A stretch of DNA of 64,000 bases from Haemonchus contortus. Lineage: Eukaryota > Nematoda > Chromadorea > Rhabditida > Trichostrongylidae. Under the pieces are notes generated by a model. It made no database searches. It had not been told where the DNA came from and worked only from the letters and a program-made list of their open reading frames with translations. The stretch is taken from positions 42,174,345 through 42,238,344 of the forward strand of contig LS997562.1 of NCBI GenBank assembly GCA_000469685.2, read 5' to 3'. This document shows, piece after piece, positions 10,600 to 24,525 of this stretch. Position 1 is the stretch's first letter; every line of letters starts with the position of its first letter. Position numbers and translations under genes: made by a program.

Positions 10600-11189
10600 A
10601 ATAGCACACTGTCGCGCACCATGCGTGTGTGACAGTTCACCATTTCCAATCACACTAGCTACCTCGTCCATTTTTTTCAAACATTACCTCAACCATTTGT
10701 TCTGATGTGTGTTGTTAATCGACTAATGAGCTGCACTTGAGAAGTCTTTCTTAACTTTCTCGTTACTGCTTATTTACCGTATTACACTAGCCATGATGCG
10801 AGGGATTGTGGCCACGGAAAGGCACGATTTGTGATTTGTAATTGCCGTAAGGTTTGTTTCTTGATAGTTTCAAAGTCAGGCGGAGGATTAGCGGTATTTT
10901 TGTTCAAAGCCTTCATTTGGAGTAGTTCTTGAAGAATTTATTTAAGGAGCATCCCAGAAACCAGGTACATTTTGATCGACTAGGAAGTTAACAGTATTTC
11001 CATCTGTTATGTTCAATTCGTTTCCTTATGATTTGGAACTTAATGAACAGGAAGCTTCGTTCAGTGCGTAGTTTTCATGGTTTTGCTATGCAACAGAATA
11101 ATGACAAGTGAGATCTATTTATTAAAAAAAAAACAGTTTTTTTAAGTCGAAATTCCGAAAATATATACATGAGGCACTTAGATATTGAG
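10600..11189. other. Spacer downstream of SLC17-type gene
   Basis: The sequence between the hairpins and the transporter stop codon probably includes that gene's 3' UTR on the minus strand. No exon or repeat was recognised. Confidence 0.35.
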
Positions 11190-14100
11190 TCAGAATTCGT
11201 CGTCAGAAGTGAACTCGTCTTCAGAAATATCCCTAGACGTGCTGGTCGGCTTCAGAGGGATAATGACTTCCTCATCACGATAGCTGATTGCAGTTGATGG
11301 ATAATGAATTGCTGAGTGGTGGCCGGGAATGATTTCCTAAACGCTTCTGTGATGACAAGGTGAATATTTTTGGTAGAAACACTGAGAAGTAGAGGATGCT
11401 CAATTTAATGATGGATCTTTCAAATTTATTATTATTTTTTCGTTTTCAAAGTGATTTTACTGACTGGTGACATTTGCGTGGATTTTATAGGTCACTCCCA
11501 TCTTGCTCTTCTCCCTCCTTTGCGCGTGGCTTCGTTGCTCCACCTATGGTCCAAGAATCGAATTCTTGATCGAATTATACCCAGACAAAAAAAACTTGCA
11601 TCCGACCGGATTCTATTAACGGGAAATCAGTTTCTTGAAAGGACAAAACCTTGGTTTGCGTATCAGTTGGATTCCAAAATTTGAAAAAGTACACGTTTAA
11701 AACCCCTCCACGACTCTGTATAGAATGCTAGTTCATAGCGCATCCTGCATTAATGTTGCTAACACCGAAGTATACCTACTTTGTTCTAATTTGCTCCTAA
11801 AAGCATTCTTTCCGCCACTAAATCAATTCCTCTTCACGTTATTCGGTCAGAAATTTGACTAAAACGAACGTTTTTCTGATAAACGGACTTAAGTAACTGT
11901 TAGTTGTGGCTTGGTTCCTTTTTTGGTAATGGTAGAGGTCTAATGCAGGGTATTCCTGCTGATCTGCCTCCTGTTTTGGACGTGCTTCCCACTAGTCCCG
12001 CTTGGTTCTGAAATTATGCTAACTTCTTCACTGTGAAGTTTTCCAGCAGTACGTTGGATTGCGTGTGCCGTTGTGTGACCATAAATATCCACATACAGTT
12101 CCCGACGACCTAAAATTTGTTTTGCTAAGTACGGTTATTTTGAAAAACAGTTGTTAACAATGATAAGTAATTTGCCATTGAATTGATTACTCACCGTGCG
12201 CAAATATCAGAAATGTAACACCATTGCAGAGCATGAATGCGACCATTAAAGAGATCAATATCTTTTTTTCGATTCCCTTGAGAAAGATTGGTGGATAATT
12301 TATAGGATATTCTTTTAATTTGGTGGCATTACCTCTGATACCAGCAGAGCAATAACGATAGGTGACACAGTACCAGCCAACTGCGAATAAGAATAGAAGT
12401 ATGACAGTACGAATTGGTTGAACTAAATCAAAAACATCTGTGATTTTCTCCTGGAGGTTGATTTACTTTTATTATCTCTCTATCTTTTTTATTATTGATA
12501 TGGTTCTATTATTATTTATTACTTTTTTTAAAGAAAGTTCTTGCCACGACCTCTCCCTTGTATGGATCTCGGCAGGCGCGTGGGATAGAATAATTTGCTA
12601 TTCTTTCAAAGGTACTTGTTTACTGTTTATATTTTCCGTAACATGATTCAGTCAATGAGCTTATGCAAAATTTGAGTATTTTTGTATGGACACAACTTCA
12701 CCACTTAATTGTTATTCTGGGCGTGCAAGGTGAAACGTGAGAGCAGAGTAAGACTTTGTTTTTCAAAGAACTCACCTGCGGCGCTATTGTAGTAGCGCAC
12801 GTACTGAATCCCACTTTGTATGCAGACATCGCTCCGACTGCTAGACTTATGAGAAGAGAGATGACGGTCTTCTCGCCTTCACCCAGCAAAACGGTTGATA
12901 GAAAGCACGACGCAGCACCGCAGGTTGCTAAAGGGAGTTTTTATTGTGACGAGGAGATACGGTTTAGAGTGAACAACGCAACTGTCAGCTGACTTTAGGA
13001 CACTTATATACGTAGTCGAAGCATAAGCCTCATGATCTTACTAGTCCCAGAGGTGACAAGCTGGTAGATCAACTTTTCTCAAGTGTGCCAATAGGTATTT
13101 GTTAAAATTAACATTTTTGTAAAAATTTCGTAGCCTCATAGCAACCTTCATCTTTAGTGTGGAAGGGCAGATTCAAAAAGTTGCAGCGGGAACTAATACC
13201 TTTGTGCTTTACTGCGAACATTTCTATATTTACATTATTTATCTCATATCCCACGAAGCCGGACAATGGCATATTATAACGCGGCTAGAAGAGAATCATC
13301 GAGCTGCCTTCCATTTTGAGCTCCCAGAAATCACTTGTTCCAGGGAACACTTACTATCCGGAATAAGTAATCTTAAAGGCAGAGATGATGGTGAGCGTTT
13401 TAGTCATCGCAAAAATTCCAGCCATCATTTTCTCAGGCTTTCTAGTTACATCGCAAGCTCGCAGGGCTTATCATGCCTGATCATCTCGGTGGTGGTTTTC
13501 TCTCCAACTCTACCCTGAACAAGATTCTGAAAGCGTAGAGCAACAACATGATCATGTAAGAGGGGATAATGTTAGGCTGAACTTTGCTTCAGTTTCCTAT
13601 GATGAAAAGGAGACTAGGAAGAGGAGTCTATTGGTTTTCATCCATAACATGACGAAAAAATGTACCTATGCTGGCGAAAAGCTTAATAGTTGTGGTTGAT
13701 GAGATCCCTTTTTGTAGCATGAACATAAGAGAAAGGTGAAATAATAGTTCTGCTATCCCTTGGAACAAGAAGGGTGCTCCAGATGATATTCCATTCTGAA
13801 AAGTGTTTAAACTCAGAAGTTCAGAACGATATTTAATTGGATTTCAGTGTGAATTCATTGAAAATATTTATTTTATATAATAAACTTGCGTCAAGTGCAT
13901 ATATATTAGGTTCATGATCGATATTTTTGATCGCCTAATGAATTTTATTAATCATGACTCCATCAAGGGTTGGAAAAGGTTGGGTAGGAGGAGTACAAGT
14001 CGGTGATTTATTAGACATCAGGAGCGTCCTTCCTTGATCGAGATGTCTTATCTCGAATAAGGACGGTAACCTGGGCTTACCGAATCCGCAAGGTTCCAGT

Positions 14101-17100
14101 GTGTTGGTCACCATCTCTAACGATTAGGGAAGGGTTCAAGGTGGCGAGAGGACTGAGGACTCCACTAGCTAGTGTAAGGACCTTAGCATCGTACTTTTTG
14201 GGTCAATCAGGACTTTCGCTCATCTTCGGTAGTTTATTTGAAGCAGAGTCTGCCAAAAAAATTCGGTTGTGAACGTCAGTATTTGCTATTGCAATGCATA
14301 TATTGAAAGCGCTTCCCAGTATTCGTAAGGTAGTTACTAAGGTAATTTGAAGCGCAATGCGTGAAACATTCCATGCGGATGCGCCACGTATTTGATTGCT
14401 CCCCGAAACTGTAAAAATGTTCTTTGAATGGGTCATATGGGAGAACTGGCCTGCTCTGCTATTTAAACGTATCGTCTACAGTATATAGGAACGAATGAAT
14501 TTGGGTGGGATCGAAATTATCCAGTGGCTTCTTGATATAGCAGTTTGTATTGATCTAGATTACTGGCTTGCAAGATTACTGGTAACTTTACTAAAGTTGG
14601 AAAAAGTTCTACCTGCTGAAGATTCATATGAAGTGCCATGCGGTTGAACATAGGCAAATATGCTGTTAGACCACTAAGAATGAATGAGTGAGTGAAGCAG
14701 CATAAACACATTGCAATCACACATGGAGAGAGAAGAAGCTGTAAAATGTAAAGTTGTTACTCATATCTGTTGGATACTGAGCTATTCACTTTAGGACACC
14801 AAGTTGACCGTATTGCCCAGTGTTAAGTATTATATTTCCGTTGTGGTAAGCGCAACGTAATTGTGCTGAGTTGAACTTCATGGGACTGAGGAATAGGTTG
14901 TTCATTGAAATATTTTAGAAGGGTGTTTTTAAGAATTAGTATCGTATTAGGCTAGGCGCGTGTACATAAGTAAAGGCTGCTTTCCAACACAACAGCTAAT
15001 TTATCGAAAACCATGCCCTTTTTGGTCTGAACATTTGAAAGAATCAGAAAAAGTGGTTATTCTAGCGCAAGGTCATCATTATTAGGGGTACTTGAATCCA
15101 TGCATGTTCCATCCATAAAGAAGAGCATGTTGTAGGTGAGATTTTTTAATCCTGGCTTCAATCTCGCCATTCCGCTGTCTAGAGCGGTACCTGAGTGGGT
15201 TTTATAGGTGTCAATCTTAGGTCTGTCCTCAATTAACACTATATGTAATGTCAACCCATTTGAGCCGAAATCGAGTTAATCACTTCTAATTTTTGACTCA
15301 TTTTTCAAGTTATCCATAACAAGTATATATGAACCGGTTTTAGCGGCGGTTGTTCGGAGATGTTGCAGAAGGCACTGCGTTTTAGTCGGTTCCCTCGAAT
15401 ATGTTCGAGTTCAGATGCTGTGACATAGCTTGAGTACCGCGGTTTGTGAGCAGCATGGAGCTCCCATATCACCAGAAAGCCGAGGGCGATAAATCCTGTA
15501 AAAACACTTATTCATTCTCAAATACTAATTTTACGTTTAAATAATCCACATATTACTATTATGTTATCGATTTATTGGAAATCGATTAGTTATGCTATTG
15601 AAACTTATAATGAAGTAAACCCTTGCTTTTTCTCTCTCTAGGACCGGTTAACCGTGGTGCCGAGCACGAGCAGAAGTCAATTCATTTTAGATTACAACAA
15701 GGAAACGATGAAGTCTAACTATTCTACGGCAAAGGCAGTGTGTGCATGCAAAATTCCAATAATTCTTATAGTTTATAGAGCTCATATATAAATATATAGA
15801 TATATAAGCTATATAAACTGTAAACTATATATAAATATATCTTTTGGTATCTTTGAGTAACCTGATTCGAATATTTTTCGCCACTTCTAGGTATGTTGCT
15901 TGCTGTTTACTGTACAGAACGCTGTTTTTGAGATGCAGCGTAATTTTGGAAAAAAAAGTTATCTTCTTACCGTATAGTTCAAATGCCACTGGCCAACCTC
16001 CCAGAAATTTAGTTTGGCAAAAAATGGATGTGAACACCATTGAGCATAATATACCAATGTGATCGCCTGAAATTGCTGAATTTCTACGTTACTTCTCAGA
16101 AATAAGTTAAATGCTGACTAGCCAAGCGCGAGCGTAAGCATAGCTGTACTCCGTTCATTTCTTGGGAACCACTTTGCAACGATGGCAAAACCACATGGTA
16201 CCATGAGTCCTGAATATTCCATAATTTCGCAATGAAAAATGAACAGGATGAACTCACCATTTCCCATGCCTATTATGGCTCTAGCAAATGCTACCAGCCA
16301 GTGCGAATGTGAAAGTACCACCAACGGTGTGAGAAGGCTGCCGATACCGCATACAAGTAGGCTGCAGGTCAAAATCCGTTTCGCTCGGTATCTTAAAAGC
16401 GAACCTCCTTGTGATCGATATGCAGTAAAGGTCTTGAACAATGAAAAGCAACAATCACAAGGACGGGGGGGGGGAGGGGGAGAGGGGGGTGTTGTGCGGT
16501 GGAGCGGGGAAAGGGGGGTTGGTAGGGCACAGTAATAGCTTTAGAGAGCTGTAAATATCTCAACAAGTCAGAGGCTTTGAACATTGTTTCTTTTTGATCT
16601 GGCATTTGTATATACATCCTAGTGAACAGGGATCGAAGAAGTTATTCTCCTGTTCATCTTGGCCTTTTTGATGGATATGTAACTGAATGTATTTGTTGGG
16701 AGAAGTCAAAGTAGTGGTAAAACCAAGGCACGGACATTGAGAGGGAGATAGTAACTGGAGTCAAGAAATAGGGCGTAGGGTCATTTCATCGTCGATGAAA
16801 ATTCTTGCCTTCGATTGCATTCCAGGATTATCGGCTTTTTCTGTAGCCTATTTATTGAATCTCTTGGGTGACCTACGGCTTTCAGGGACAGTTACATTCC
16901 TTGTGTCTTCGCCCGTTACGGCTGCTTCATTATGAGCAGTTTCCAGTGGTTTTGTATAGGAGAAATGTCTAAAATCCCATAAATGATCGAACTCTGAAAT
17001 GAGATTTTCTCAACCCGTCTTTGCTCCCTACTTTGAGGGCACTCTGAGAGGGAAAATCGGCTTAGGTATGCTTTAGTGGAGGATTATAAGATGAAGTTCT

Positions 17101-19604
17101 TGTTTGGAGGTGTCGCTCCCAAAAAGAAACAGAAACGACCCAAGAGTAAAAACTTTGATTCTTCTTAACCTTTTGATAAGCTGATGCGAAGGAAAGATGA
17201 CGAGAAGTGAGCCAAAGTAGAAACCAGCATGAACGAAGGCTTGTTGGTTGAGACTCCAAGAAATCTTGGATAGGCCGTTCTTAAAAGTGGAGAGTGATTA
17301 TTCTATTAGTAATTATGACATTTCAAATGTGAACTAATCAATATTAGATGCATTTCTTACACTGTTATTCGGAACTTGTTGGAGTATAGATGCTTGAGAT
17401 ACATCAGGGTCGGTGAATTTGGGCAATGTATCCGCCCTAAAAAATGTTTTCTTCCACTGTCTACTTTTATTTGTTATCTTATATTTTTCGAATTCTGCGG
17501 ATTTGAACTCAGTTTTTTTTTTTTGGAAAAAGGCATTATAGAAGTGATGGACACTTTGATCATGCGGGAACTTCCATGTACTTTGAGAGCTTCCCTTACT
17601 CCGTCGGCTCTTTTCCAAACTATAAAGTAGTTAGAAAAGTTGTGCGAAATATGGTGAGCCATTCAGGGAATCTCGATTTTCATCAGCGAATCCTTACAGA
17701 GAAAGAGGGCGAAACAGAAAATTCAGGGTTAAGTCTAAGCAGAAAGTTCGGGGTGAAGTCTGGCTGTGGTCATCTCGTTTCATAGAGAGTAACGTCAGCA
17801 TCAAAGCAACCTAACTATGGATTAAGATTAGGATTGGACAATATCGCCCTGTTCCAATTAAATCTGTTTGGAAGAAATTTTTCTAGTCCTACGTTCTGCT
17901 CTGTAGGTCTTGTTCAGTTGCCCCATTACTTGCTTGGCTTTTGTGAAGAGTAAAAATGAATCGGCTGTAGCGGCGTGATTATTCAACTACAAAAGAACTT
18001 ACACAAATGTTATGCAAACCATAGCCATACTGATGCTTCCGCGAATCATTCCCAGTATCATCGCTACACAACCAAGCATGAGCATCATATGAAATCGTGC
18101 TGACTGAAGTGACCATAACGCTGAATTAAGATAAACAATTGCTCAAAAGTAATATTAATAATTCTTCATAAAATTTGATGGAAGTAGCCTTCTATAGGCT
18201 AGGGCAGAAACACCTGAAGCAAGTGCAGTCACATATTTTGTTCTCGTTTTGGCCAATTTATATTTTATTTTATTAGCTCTTTCGTAGATATGCCCCTATT
18301 TTTTCGAGAATTTTGCTTTGAAATAATGTCGGCAAAGTTTTTTCATAGCTGTACGTGAAATAAAGCCCACAGGATAATAGCGATACCCGAATCTATATGA
18401 CCACATTTTCTTTTTCTCTTTGAGCTCTTGAAACTGGTTTTCCTGATTTGGTCTCTACGTTTCTCTTCCTCTACGGCTTAGTATTTTTGACAAAGGTCAT
18501 CATCATTAAGTGACTATTATGAGAATGATAGGCTTCTAGAGAAGAAGCCTACTTTGATTATGGTCCTGTACTTATCATTACCCTCTTTTGTTAACAGCCT
18601 CATGAATGAATTATGGCTTTGATAAATTCCCCTTTCATGTATCCTTCGCTTCTCGATAATTAATCACACTAAATGGCCAGACAGCTTCGTCTCATAAAAA
18701 GTTAATATTAATTTAGTTCCTAGTTTTTGAAGGGAAGGGGGTTATCAGCGATTCACGATACCAATTTGCTTTGATGATCCTTTGACCAAGGAACAAATTG
18801 AATCTGAAAGTAAGACGAAGAGGGCTATGTACTTTAAGTGGCTGAGAGTATATCACGCATTCGAGAAGTACTATGAAGCCGATAATGAACACCATAGCCG
18901 TGTATTCATTCATGAAAACTTAATGCTTCTCAGTTCCAGAAACGCCTAAGTGCCCATTCCTGGCTTGAAAAGCTCAAATAGGCCCTTAGATTTTGGTGAC
19001 TGGCGAACAACTGGAAGGTCTATTGAGCCCCCTTGTGGTCAAACCACCTTTCATCTCCCCTTAAACTGAAGAGCACTGTGTTTCTTATTATTACGAATGA
19101 ATCCTGCTCCGGCGGTTTATGGTAATGGACAGCAATCGTGAGGAAGCTAATTTTATAACAAAATAGTTGTGAACATGAAAGGTTATAAGAGTTTTCTTGG
19201 CGCTTATCATTTCGTTTGGGATGTGTCCCAGAATATGATATCCCGATTACTCGTGGTTTTTAGTGGAAATTAGTGGAAAAATCGGCTGAGCACAGATGAC
19301 GTTTCGTTCTTTGTTTAGGGTGTCCAGAATATATTTAATAGCTGTCCCCGATTTCTTCTTTATTTTTACTGCTTTTCCAATATCTCAGTTTTTTATTACT
19401 CCTTATCCCTGCATTTAATGATAGGCAAACGACTTTTTGAGACGTCTGCTGGACATCCGGCCAAGTTTGTACATTTTCAAGCATCCTAGTTGTCATATCC
19501 CTTATGAGAGGTGAAAAATGAATAAGAACGTAAACAGTACTTTGTAGGAAATACTTACCAGGAGGTGGAGGCGGCTCAAAATTACTGGTGCTTGTTCTCG
19601 GCAT
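11190..19604 (-). CDS. SLC17-type major facilitator transporter, 14 exons
   Basis: Coding exons in gene order: 19604-19559, 18120-18003, 17436-17361, 17279-17170, 16391-16258, 16209-16123, 16066-15971, 15495-15335, 14738-14613, 13795-13666, 12927-12776, 12380-12333, 12276-12195, 11311-11190. All phases agree and give 495 aa, the usual SLC17 length. A short proline-rich cytosolic start precedes TM1 (about residues 22-50). A loop with NNS (78-80) follows, then TM2-TM6 with the family motif AKWFPRNERS (173-182) and a DHIG/GGWP helix pair. TM7-TM12 end at FLIFAH. A hydrophilic acidic tail ends DISEDEFTSDDEF. SLC17 members move organic or inorganic anions, often coupled to Na+ or H+, across plasma or vesicle membranes (family knowledge); the substrate here is unknown. 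Intron 6 uses a GC donor. The start is the first ATG in phase with exon 2; TTTTTTCATAG 19 nt upstream could be a trans-splice acceptor. Confidence 0.85.
16464..16502 (+). repeat. G-rich low-complexity tract in intron
   Basis: A run of G interrupted by A lies in intron 4 of the SLC17-type gene; on the coding strand it is C-rich. It is a simple repeat with no other feature. Confidence 0.7.
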
Positions 19605-22600
19605 ATCGCCTATTACTGATTTTCTATGAAAAAATCGATGTGTTGAATGGTTATACAAGATCCAAGTGTACAGAAACGGGCAGATGCAGCACTGACAGAG
19701 AGCAAATAAAACAAGATAAGGAAAGGTGAGGTCAGTTGTCAATGGTGGATTATGTAGCCTCGAATGGGACAAGAACTCATCTCTTGAATGATAATACTAC
19801 AAAAAAGTTCTCCTGAGAAAACCAAGGGGATTAACGGACGGGATTTATAATTGGAGAATGTTTCCCGTGATTGAGGGTGTTCCATAAGTGCATACTGAGA
19901 GCGACGCGTAAAGTATATACTTATGAAAGTGTTCTCGGGATTGTTGAGTCTTCTGAGGGTTCTAGATGAATGTCTTGTATAGGAGGTCTATCGTTTTAGC
20001 TAATCACCTAGGCCCAGAAGAGCTTCACGATTGGAACTACCAAGAATATGACAAGAAAGCAGTGTAACTGAGCGCTCCTAGCGGAGGGTAGACGTGTAAA
20101 CTGGGACTCTTACGAATTTGATAGAAACATTATATCTTATGACCCTGGTGTTTGAGTGAGAGGTTTTGGTAAGGCTGATCATAGGGCTGACACCCTCCAA
20201 CACCCGCTTTTAAAGTGGGTAGTATCATTTGATTGAGTGGTGGAGCATCGTTTTTGAGCACTAAGTAATTACCCATGGACAGATTGATAGTAACGCCTTT
20301 TTTGTAGTGTAGAACTGGTTAATCTAGAGAGCTCCTTTTGTAAGATTAATTAATTGAATTTGCTCAAGTACAGAGATAATTCTAGGCGTGAAAATATAAA
20401 CAGCACATTAGAGAAGGCAAGAGACGCAAACAAATGGACACTGATGTCTTATCATACTTCGTTATCATGCATTGACTGGGTAGCCATCATAAAATATCTG
20501 TAATTGTTGCTCTGATGGAGGAGAAAACAGTTTTTTACTAAAGGAGAACATACCGTTCATGCCCTCTTCAGTGATTTCCATTATAGTTATGCACGATTGA
20601 AAAGTCGAAGGTTAACGATTGATTGAGGGTCGTAAAATGTCTGTCTCAGAGCTGGCAACACCCTTTCAGTGAATGGGAATGAAAGAAATTCCACTTTCAG
20701 TTCTTGGAATTCCTTTTGAAATGTTTAGTTGCTTTGTCAGATTCTGTTTACAAAGAAGAATACCAGTTCTAAAGAATGTAAGAGGGCAGTCAGAGAAATT
20801 TGATCGTTGGTGATTGTGAAATGAACCTCCTTCCTGGACTTGAGCTCAAAGTTTCTTGTAATTTCTAGTCACCGAATACTACGCTGGTCACCCTATCTAT
20901 ATGGAAAAGATACATATCGATCAATGAATAGGGTCCTGCTCACTGAAGGACTTGCTCTGCAGTTAACAATGATAGTTATATAAATACTCTTTTTTTAATT
21001 TTTTGATTTTTATAATTTATGATGGGCAGCAAAAGGCGAAACCGTCAGACTCCCTACTTTCTTCAAGTGAGTGGGTAGGCAGTGAACCAGCCATATTTTT
21101 TATAAATGTTTGCAGCAGAGATATAGTGTTCGTGACTAACAGATAACAGATTGTGACGATAACTGATAAAAACTGATAGGGAGAGGTAGAAGGGCGATCG
21201 AATCAATTTATGCTTTCTTTGTGATTTACTGGATGTGGTACGCATTTGGTCGATGAAGTCCTCATAACCAAATGGTGGTGAGTGAAGTAAAGTGATAAAA
21301 AATGTTAATAGGCGATAATAGTTGATTGGCTTATAAAATGTAGTGATGACTAAATTCCTATCTTTCTTACAAGTATAATATTTACGACTACAACATATCA
21401 AGAACCAGATAATCAAAGAGCGGGCAATAAGTAAAAACCCATTTGGCCACACTTCCACTCAGGACTTTGAAACAGGTGATATTTCGTCATTCGTACTGGG
21501 GAGTAAACATTGCTGTTGTAGTACTGTTAGATTTCCCAATTATAAGTTCCCCAATATGATCACCCATTTAACACCAGTCTGTTCTCCTTTTTATCGTTGG
21601 GAAATCCTAGCATTATCCGGCATTTCGAACCATTCATTCTGATCCATTTCAATTCATTCTGATCACGAATTTTGTTCATTATTTATATTTTTGCGGTAAG
21701 ATTCTATCTACTTTCGGTTGACACGCCCTTAGATGTATTTGAATGCTTGTAATGAATAATAACTACTTTAATAATTTTGAAGTATCCTCACTAAGTAGTA
21801 TTTTACCATCTGCTATTTTTCTTCGTTATTAGTTCTATAATATATTGCTAGTAATGAACTAGAGATAATACAGTAATTCAAAGCAATTATACATATATGG
21901 TTCTGCCGCCGTTATCTCTGGGCAATGAGGAGTGATAGTGTTGTAAACGGTGTTACGACATGATAATATGTTGGGCATAGGTCCTACACTCGCAGTTATG
22001 TATGCTGAATTATCAGTGCTACAAAAACAACTCTAATTAATGGTGAGATCATATCTGTGCAGAGAAAGGGCTTCTTCAATAACAGTGCTTGTGAAGTTAT
22101 TAATGAAGGACGAGATGTTTGGTTATGAACGTTGAATTGTTCGAGGGATTGCCATTAATAGGAATAGTGGTCGACCTTCCCTGTTCTAGTTGTACGACGA
22201 AAAGGTAGAATCAGCTTATCTCAGATGATCGGGATAGTGTAAAAATAAACGCCGTAAAAACATAATACAACGAAGTCATGTAGGGCTAATCCCTGATTCA
22301 TCGTCTACGTTAAACTTCTTTTGTTTTTTTTCGGAATTCTTCAAGGAAATGCTAATCCCCAGATCTTGAAGAGACAGAAAATAATTGGGTCTATCAACAC
22401 ATCCAGTCTGAGAACAGGACTTGAGGGATTATCGTCTAGCTTCTTTCTCATGCCCTTATCATTGAGAAAGATGATTAGAACTCTCGAGGACGAATACTTA
22501 GTGGGTGTCGACTTAGAGTGTTGACGAGAACGTGAAAACTGAAGACTATTTGGGAAACAAATGTGTATGCTAGCTTTAACTGAAATTATCTTGACCGTCG

Positions 22601-23240
22601 ATCAGTGAGGCTCTTGGTGGGAACCAGTTGTGCCGTCTTATTGTTAGATTACTTGTTATAGTTATCTTGAAAAGCGTTGTTTCGTAGAGAAGGGTTGGTT
22701 GTGGGGGAAACTATTATATCCTTCATCGCTTAGTTATTTAAAACTGTCGGGCGTGAAAGATACTTTTTCGTTTAGAAAGTTTTCAATAGTAGCTCTAGTA
22801 AATAGGGTTGTATTCTCTGGTGATCGCCTAGAGTAGATGCTCGAGTTGTGTTTTTTGAGAAACAGGCGGTTTCGGGGGAATCTAGGGGCCTTAAACATCG
22901 ATGCATCGGATACTGAGCTTCGACCTCTTAGAGACTGGTACTTATGGTATTAAGCTGGGCTAATTTTTCCCAAACTTCCCCAACCCCTTCTGCTCTTCTA
23001 AAACTTAGTCCCGATTCGATGTTATAATCGTAGCTGGAATATAGTCATGCATATTATGCTACGTCGCTTTGTCTATTACAGTTCTTCCACAAATTTGTTG
23101 GCAGGAAGAGCAAATCATTCGTGACCTTAAAATATGTATACTAAGATTTGGGTAAAAGGTATGGTAACATAATTTAAAATGAAACTAGGACCTCGCGTTA
23201 CCCCAATACATATGTTTCAGGATAGGTTTTGTTGGTGTAC
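19605..23240. other. 3.6-kb stretch without supported gene
   Basis: It begins with the upstream region of the SLC17-type gene. The longest open frame (131 codons, minus, 21063-21458) is AT-driven, hydrophobic in patches and lacks a motif. No exon chain, inverted repeat or transposon terminus was recognised. Confidence 0.4.
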
Positions 23241-23605
23241 TGACCAAGGAAGGATCCCAAGTCGAAGTGGCCATTTGAAATGAGACCTACACTGCTGGAC
23301 GTGTTTTTGGATGCTGAGTTCAAATCTGCTTTCCAAATTTGCCGAGCGCTTCTGTGAACGGAGTTATGAGGGTGGTTCCAGGGAGCTTAACATAAGAAAA
23401 CCTAAATTACATGGATGCGCTTTCCTCCTCAGAGGCGGCATGGGGTGGTGGTAAGCGTAACGCTTCATGTGCGAGAGACTAGAGTTCGGCTTCCATGGAG
23501 GGCGAGATTTTTGCATTATATAGAATTTTTCCCTTAAGGACTAGAAAATACTCTCATGGTGATTTTGTCACGTTCTATGAAGTTTTGATGCTTTGCTGAT
23601 GCCTT
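23241..23605 (+). repeat. 365-bp inverted repeat, left arm
   Basis: It matches 27722-28086 in reverse complement over nearly its full length. Shared blocks include ATTTGAAATGAGACCTACAC, TTGGATGCTGAGTTCAAATC and CCAGGGAGCTTAACATAAG. Similarity stops abruptly at both ends. The inner half contains a tRNA-like stretch (GGTGGTGGTAAGCG ... GAGTTCGGCTTCC, like pol III A and B boxes). The unit may therefore be a tRNA-derived SINE or part of a larger element. Confidence 0.85.
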
Positions 23606-23620
23606 TTAACACCTACCTAT

Positions 23621-24125
23621 ATGTTACCGAGTAAGAGATTCTTCCGTGCGCGGAATTTGGTGCTCCGGGCGAGAAAAAGGCGTATGACAAGCAATGATGA
23701 TGCTAGAGAGGGTGTTATTGCTAGATTGGGTGCGATGGTGCGTAGCAGCTCCGGACTCGCCAACACCAGCACTGTTGACATGGATATCATTCACAGAAAG
23801 CTATTCAGTGCGTCTTACCTCCAAAAAAGCAGGTGAAGGAAATGGCACACTTCTCGAGGCCTCCACGAGGCTAATACAGCCGATAGAGTCTCTTCAGACC
23901 ATCCTTTTAGGAACATGGTTAAAGGCACAGGTCAGGACAATTTTGGGGGTATCCGGTATTTCAGAGATAGTGGTAGGTAAGGCCTACACTAAGACAATGG
24001 TAAAGCCTAAAACGCTAAAAACAACAAGAAAAAGGAAAACAAACGGCCGAAAAGAAAGAGGAAAGAGTGGTAGGACGAGTTTCATAACGGGGAAACGGTG
24101 GTTAAGTGAAACTTCGCGGAAGTAG
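23621..24125 (+). other. Overlapping unassigned open frames inside inverted-repeat region
   Basis: Two overlapping plus-strand frames lie just inside the left arm: 71 codons at 23621-23836, starting MLPSKRFFRAR, and 143 codons at 23694-24125 with a basic C-terminal part (KTTRKRKTNGRK). Neither has a recognised domain. They could be a remnant protein of the inverted-repeat element or chance frames. Confidence 0.25.
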
Positions 24126-24329
24126 GGGAATGCGACGCCATGTGTGCAATGGCACACAAAACACCCAAACAGCTGATTTAGACTACATACTTGAATCTAT
24201 TTATTCCCCTACTGATATTCCGCTAAATTTTTATGTATATTCAGTTTTTCTGCAAAGAAAGGTGAGTAAATTCCCTTATATATATCATTTTACTATTAAA
24301 TGTACCTAAGTTTTCATATAGCACGTTGT

Positions 24330-24525
24330 TTTATAAAATGCATGCTAGGAATTCAATTTTTTTTATTTGCAACGCATTTTCTTCATTTGGGGTCATTTAT
24401 GTGTTCTTGTACAATGTCAAGAACACTCTTTGACTTTCATTTGAAGATTTATGCTCAGTTGAAGCCTAGCATTATCATGGGAACCCCCGCTTTCATGCTT
24501 TCCCCTGAAAATATAAATGTGGTGA
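24330..24525 (+). repeat. Exon-like repeat module, plus copy
   Basis: The block TTATGTGTTCTTGTACAATG, then AAGAACACTCTTTGACTTTC, recurs in reverse complement at 25690-25830 and, more diverged, at 26523-26680. It can be read as SFMCSCTMSRTLFDF; the minus copy at 26.6 kb reads SSMCSCIMLRTIFDF. It is followed by GTGAGT, a plausible splice donor. Function unknown. Confidence 0.55.

Noticed and set aside
10047..10609. Open frames up to 159 codons on both strands
   Set aside because: They lie in the CG-rich hairpins and follow from stop-poor repeats; both strands are open, as expected for a palindrome.
14203..14436. 77-codon minus frame with hydrophobic text, considered as an SLC17 exon
   Set aside because: It could not be joined in phase. 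The segment 13795-13666 has proper splice sites, the right phase on both sides and the expected transmembrane text, so this frame lies in an intron.
16392..16432. Upstream extension of SLC17 exon 5, suggesting a duplicated transmembrane exon
   Set aside because: An acceptor at 16392-16393 gives exact phase with exon 4 and removes the apparent duplication.
21063..21458. 131-codon minus open frame
   Set aside because: AT-driven composition, no motif, no splice context and no neighbour to support it.
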